A program made the position numbers and the translations under genes. Source: WHSV01 sp050694055 (GTDB lineage: Bacteria > Actinomycetota > CADDZG01 > WHSQ01). From it: a DNA stretch of 52,222 nt. Below are positions 49,525 to 52,222 of the stretch, one piece after another (position 1 is the first letter of the stretch; each line of letters begins with the position of its first letter). Below the pieces are notes generated by a model. It searched no databases, had not been told where the DNA came from, and saw nothing but the letters and a program-made list of their open reading frames with translations. The stretch is from assembly GCA_050694055.1 (NCBI GenBank), contig JBOGWX010000080.1:1-52222 (forward strand). Direction: 5' to 3'.

Positions 49525-50190
49525 TCAGTCGGGCTGGCTGCGCTGCGAGATGTGCCGCTGTAGCTTGCGCTTGATGCGCTGGAGCGCATTGTCTATCGAC
49601 TTGGCATGATTTCCGAGCACTCCCGCGATCTCCTCGTATGACTTGCCTTCCATGTACAGCGTCAGGACGTCGCCCTCGAGCTCGGTGAGGTTGCGGCTCA
49701 TCGAGGTTCGGAGCGCTTCGATCTCCTCGGCCGAGATGACCAACTCCGCCGGGTCGCTGGTGCGCGCGGGGGACATCAAGTGATCGCCGACGGAGCTCGT
49801 CTCGTCGTCGCCGTAGGCGGGAGCATCGAGCGAGACCGACGAGTTGAGGGGCTGGTGCTTGTGCCGGTTTGCGGTCTTGATCGCGGTGAGGATCTGGCGT
49901 GAGATACAGAGCTCGGCGAACGCCCGGAAGGGTGTGTCCTGACTGAGGTCGAAGTCCCTGACCGCCTTGAAGAGGCCGATCATGCCCTCCTGCACGACGT
50001 CTTCGCGCTCGGAGCCTGCCAGGAAGTAGCTGCGGGCCTTGGACCGGGCGAAGTTCCGGTAACGGGCGAGAAGGACCTCGATCGCGCGCTCCTCACCGGT
50101 GCGAGCTTGCGCGACCAGGTCGGCGTCTTCGAGCCGTTCGAGCTCGAGTCCCGACGGTGCCGTCAGCTCAGATGTGCCGCTCGTACTCAT
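49525..50190 (-). CDS. sigH: SigH (sigma-30)-like RNA polymerase sigma factor
   Basis: A 221-aa sigma factor. Region 2: LARYRNFARSKARSYFLAGSEREDVVQEGMIGLFKAVRDFD, typical of the SigH/Spo0H type. Region 4 HTH: KSYEEIAGVLGNHAKSIDNALQRIKRKLQRH, close to the Bacillus SigH pattern. ATG 50190 is chosen with GGGAG 5 bases before; an extended start at 50289 lacks support. No anti-sigma gene is adjacent. In Bacillus SigH drives transition-state and sporulation genes; in this lineage the role is unknown. Confidence 0.9.
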   Translation of the reverse strand: MSTSGTSELTAPSGLELERLEDADLVAQARTGEERAIEVLLARYRNFARSKARSYFLAGSEREDVVQEGMIGLFKAVRDFDLSQDTPFRAFAELCISRQILTAIKTANRHKHQPLNSSVSLDAPAYGDDETSSVGDHLMSPARTSDPAELVISAEEIEALRTSMSRNLTELEGDVLTLYMEGKSYEEIAGVLGNHAKSIDNALQRIKRKLQRHISQRSQPD

Positions 50191-50381
50191 AGTGCTCCCA
50201 CGAGAGCCATAGCGATGAACAAGCCTTCCACCTTCGCATACGCGGGTGTTTGGAGGGATTTGTCCCGGCACCCCCGCCTGAGCCCCCAAGAAAGCCCTTT
50301 CCGCACCTCTCAGCCTTCAAGGGGAACCGTTCTCGCTGCCAGAGGTTATTCCCTGCCCGGGGCCCTACTATGCAAGTTCCT

Positions 50382-50473
50382 GGAGGCGAATGGGGGCTGG
50401 TGTCCCTCCCGGTCTTCAAAACCGGTGGGTCGGGCGATCCCCGGCCGGCGGGTTCGATTCCCGTCCGCCTCCG
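50382..50473 (+). tRNA. selC: tRNA-Sec (selenocysteine, anticodon TCA)
   Basis: A 92-base tRNA with 7 Watson-Crick acceptor pairs (GGAGGCG/CGCCTCC), an A8-C mismatch at the usual eighth pair, a GGGGG/CCCTC D stem, anticodon arm CCGGT-CTTCAAA-ACCGG (TCA for UGA), a long variable arm GGTCGGG-CGATC-CCCGGCC and a T arm GCGGG-TTCGATT-CCCGT. Discriminator G73; CCA not encoded. The length and long variable arm are diagnostic of tRNA-Sec and fit selA and selB in the same window. Confidence 0.95.
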
Positions 50474-50527
50474 CTCGAGCGCTGCGCTGGGTTCCGTTCG
50501 TCCGGGCCACCCGCATAGGGTCTCTGG

Positions 50528-51586
50528 ATGAGCCCGGTACGGCCAAAGACCCGGTATGCGAAGAGCGGTGACGTGAACATCGCCTACCAGGTGGTCGGTG
50601 ATGGTCCTATGGACCTGGTGCTCGTGCCGGGGTTCGTCTCCCATCTCGAGATCGCCTGGGAGGAGCCGAACCTGGCCCATTTCCTGAGCCGGCTTGCCTC
50701 GTTCTCGCGCCTGATCCTGTTCGACAAGCGTGGCACCGGGATGTCTGATCCCGTGACTGACGCCCCCACCATGGAGGAACGGATGGACGACATCCGCGCC
50801 GTGATGGACGCCACCGGCTCCGAGCGGGCCGCGATCTTCGGTGTGTCGGAAGGAGGCACTCTTGGTCTGGTGTTCGCGCATGCCCACCCCGAAAGAGCGC
50901 AGAACTTGATCCTCTACGGGTCGTGGGCCCGACGGCTGGCCGGCCCGGACTACCCCTGGGGCATCGCTCAAGAGCAAGTCGAGGAAGTCCTGATCCGCAT
51001 GGAACGAGGGTGGGCCTCCGGCGAATGGTGGGATGGGGGGCGACCGAGCCGATCCGACGACGAGCGGCACCGGAAGTGGTGGGCGAGATACCTGCGGATG
51101 GCAGCGAGCCCCACGATGGCTCAGAACATCATCCGCTCGAACATCGAGATCGACGTTCGAGACTTGCTGACGCAGATCGATCTGCGCACTCTCATCATCC
51201 ACCGGATCGACGACGCGTGGATCGACGTTGCCCACGCGCGGTACCTGGCGGAGAACATCTCGGGGGCCTCCTACGTCGAACTGCCGGGCACAGACCACAG
51301 GCCCTGGCTCGGCGACGTCGACGCCATCGTGGACGAAGTAGAGATCTTTCTCACCGGTCGCAAGAGCCGTCCGCGCCGGCGTCAGCAGATAGGGGTGGGC
51401 GCCCTCAGCCGCCGCGAGGCAGAAGTAGCCGTGTTTGCTTCGCGCGGTCAGACCGCGGCTGGGATCGCGAAGCGGCTGGTCGTGAGCGAGCGAACGGTGG
51501 AGACCCACCTCGCGAACATCTATCGCAAGCTCGGCGTCGGCTCTAAGTCGGAGCTGATCCGTCGTGCCGAAGAGTTCGGGTTGTGA
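50528..51586 (+). CDS. Alpha/beta-hydrolase fused to a LuxR-type HTH
   Basis: A 352-aa fusion. Residues about 1-280 are an alpha/beta-hydrolase fold with oxyanion-type LVLVPGFVSHLE, LFDKRGTGMSDP and nucleophile elbow FGVSEGG; acid/His of the triad would be IDDAWID and GTDHRPW. Residues about 290-352 are a LuxR HTH: LSRREAEVAVFASRGQTAAGIAKRLVVSERTVETHLANIYRKL. This gives one protein with a possible small-molecule pocket and a DNA-binding end, a one-component regulator. ATG 50528. It follows tRNA-Sec by 54 bases. Confidence 0.85.
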   Translation: MSPVRPKTRYAKSGDVNIAYQVVGDGPMDLVLVPGFVSHLEIAWEEPNLAHFLSRLASFSRLILFDKRGTGMSDPVTDAPTMEERMDDIRAVMDATGSERAAIFGVSEGGTLGLVFAHAHPERAQNLILYGSWARRLAGPDYPWGIAQEQVEEVLIRMERGWASGEWWDGGRPSRSDDERHRKWWARYLRMAASPTMAQNIIRSNIEIDVRDLLTQIDLRTLIIHRIDDAWIDVAHARYLAENISGASYVELPGTDHRPWLGDVDAIVDEVEIFLTGRKSRPRRRQQIGVGALSRREAEVAVFASRGQTAAGIAKRLVVSERTVETHLANIYRKLGVGSKSELIRRAEEFGL

Positions 51587-51668
51587 CTAGAAAGCCAGTA
51601 CAAGTCCGGATGTATCCCGTCCACTGATCTCATACCTTCATCCCAGGCTCACACAAGGAGGCCGAAGG

Positions 51669-52222
51669 ATGAGCGGAGTGACGGTGTCCCCTGCTGGAAG
51701 GGCGACCTGGAGCACGTGGAGCGAAATGGTCGCGGTGCTGACGCTCCCCCGACACGTGAAGAGGACGGTTACCGTCGCCCTCGTCGCCGGATCGATCTTC
51801 GTCGCAATGAACCAACTGGGCTCGATCCTGGCGGGCGATGCGACTCCGCTCGTATGGATCAAAGCCGCCCTCACCTACTTGACCCCACTGTGCGTCTCGA
51901 ACATCGGCATCTTGTCGGCCACACACCAGAGCGATCCTCATGAAGCTGAGGAGAAGATGAGCTGGAACGTAAAAGGACGGTATTTCGAGGCATGTAACTG
52001 CGAGGCGGCGTGCCCGTGTGTGTTCCTCAGCCCGCCCACGGAGGACGACTGCACGGTGCTGGTCGGCTGGCACATCGAAAAGGGGCAGCTCGACGACACG
52101 CACCTCGATGGCCTGAATGTCGCTATGGCGGTTCATTCGCCGGGCCACATGGCCAAGGAGAAGTGGCGCGCCGCCCTGTACCTCGACGACCGTGCATCCG
52201 AAGCTCAGGCTCAGGCCCTCGC
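51669..52222 (+). CDS. NrtS-like membrane domain fused to DUF1326, incomplete at window end
   Basis: An open frame runs from ATG 51669 through the end of the window without a stop (184 codons visible). Residues about 28-90 (LPRHVKRTVTVALVAGSIFV ... KAALTYLTPLCVSNIGILSA) look like NrtS, a small two-helix nitrate/nitrite permease-associated family. From Met97 the sequence is a DUF1326 protein: MSWNVKGRYFEACNCEAACP, with a CNCEAACPC cysteine cluster. The DUF1326 part has its own GAGGAG 3 bases before ATG 51957, so an internal start is possible. GGAGG at 51658-51662 sits 6 bases before ATG 51669. Confidence 0.65.
   Translation, partial: MSGVTVSPAGRATWSTWSEMVAVLTLPRHVKRTVTVALVAGSIFVAMNQLGSILAGDATPLVWIKAALTYLTPLCVSNIGILSATHQSDPHEAEEKMSWNVKGRYFEACNCEAACPCVFLSPPTEDDCTVLVGWHIEKGQLDDTHLDGLNVAMAVHSPGHMAKEKWRAALYLDDRASEAQAQAL

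Overview
This is high-G+C bacterial chromosome, almost certainly from an actinobacterium. It carries two WhiB-type iron-sulfur proteins, a tandem pair of Get3/ArsA-like ATPases close to one whiB, SenX3/RegX3-like and MtrA/MtrB-like two-component systems, a PAC2 protein and a GT4 mannosyltransferase-like gene. It also has a SigH (sigma-30)-like sigma factor and a selenocysteine system (selA, selB, tRNA-Sec, plus fdhD). That mix suggests a deep-branching or uncultured actinobacterial class rather than a streptomycete or mycobacterium; the lineage is an inference. No rRNA, CRISPR array, transposase, integrase or phage gene was seen. The window looks like core chromosome.

Layout. 1-182: end of a LivF-type ABC ATPase. 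232-308: tRNA-Pro(CGG), minus strand. 406-8000: phosphate module, with a candidate Pho box, pstS-pstC-pstA-pstB-phoU, a convergent regX3-like/senX3-like pair and a second phoU. 8.0-13.6 kb: metallophosphoesterase, SpoIIE-type phosphatase plus STAS protein, CopD-like protein, and an exported His/Asp-rich protein. 13.9-17.8 kb: whiB, then (minus) a PPOX-like gene, an sdhC-like gene and two Get3-like ATPases. 17.8-22.8 kb: class III aminotransferase, NfeD-slipin pair and YibE/F protein. 22.8-25.8 kb: zur-znuB-znuC-znuA with a Zur box. 25.9-30.3 kb: secreted CocE/NonD hydrolase, MFS transporter, YbdK-type ligase. 30.3-35.2 kb: selB, fdhD, selA and an orphan NarL-type regulator. 35.4-39.3 kb: M15 peptidase, beta-propeller protein, AI-2E-family permease, second whiB. 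39.4-45.2 kb: MTHFR, small membrane protein, YjbQ, polyprenyl synthase, histone-H1-like protein, TetR, short HPF, GT4. 45.2-48.4 kb: structured gene-free DNA, an MtrAB-like operon bracketed by two GTAAC-N6-GTAAC direct repeats, and a small hypothetical gene. 48.4-52.2 kb: PAC2, a 36-residue membrane peptide, SigH-like factor, tRNA-Sec(TCA), an alpha/beta-hydrolase-LuxR fusion and an incomplete NrtS-DUF1326 fusion.

How the parts work together. The Pst transporter, PhoU proteins and SenX3/RegX3-like pair form a complete phosphate uptake and sensing unit. Zur, its box and ZnuABC form a zinc-starvation unit. SelA, SelB and tRNA-Sec give UGA-selenocysteine decoding, and FdhD points to a formate dehydrogenase elsewhere; selD and any selenoprotein lie outside the window. 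Most starts were chosen by eye from Shine-Dalgarno matches and overlaps and may be off by a few codons. Functions come from recognised motifs, not from database searches.
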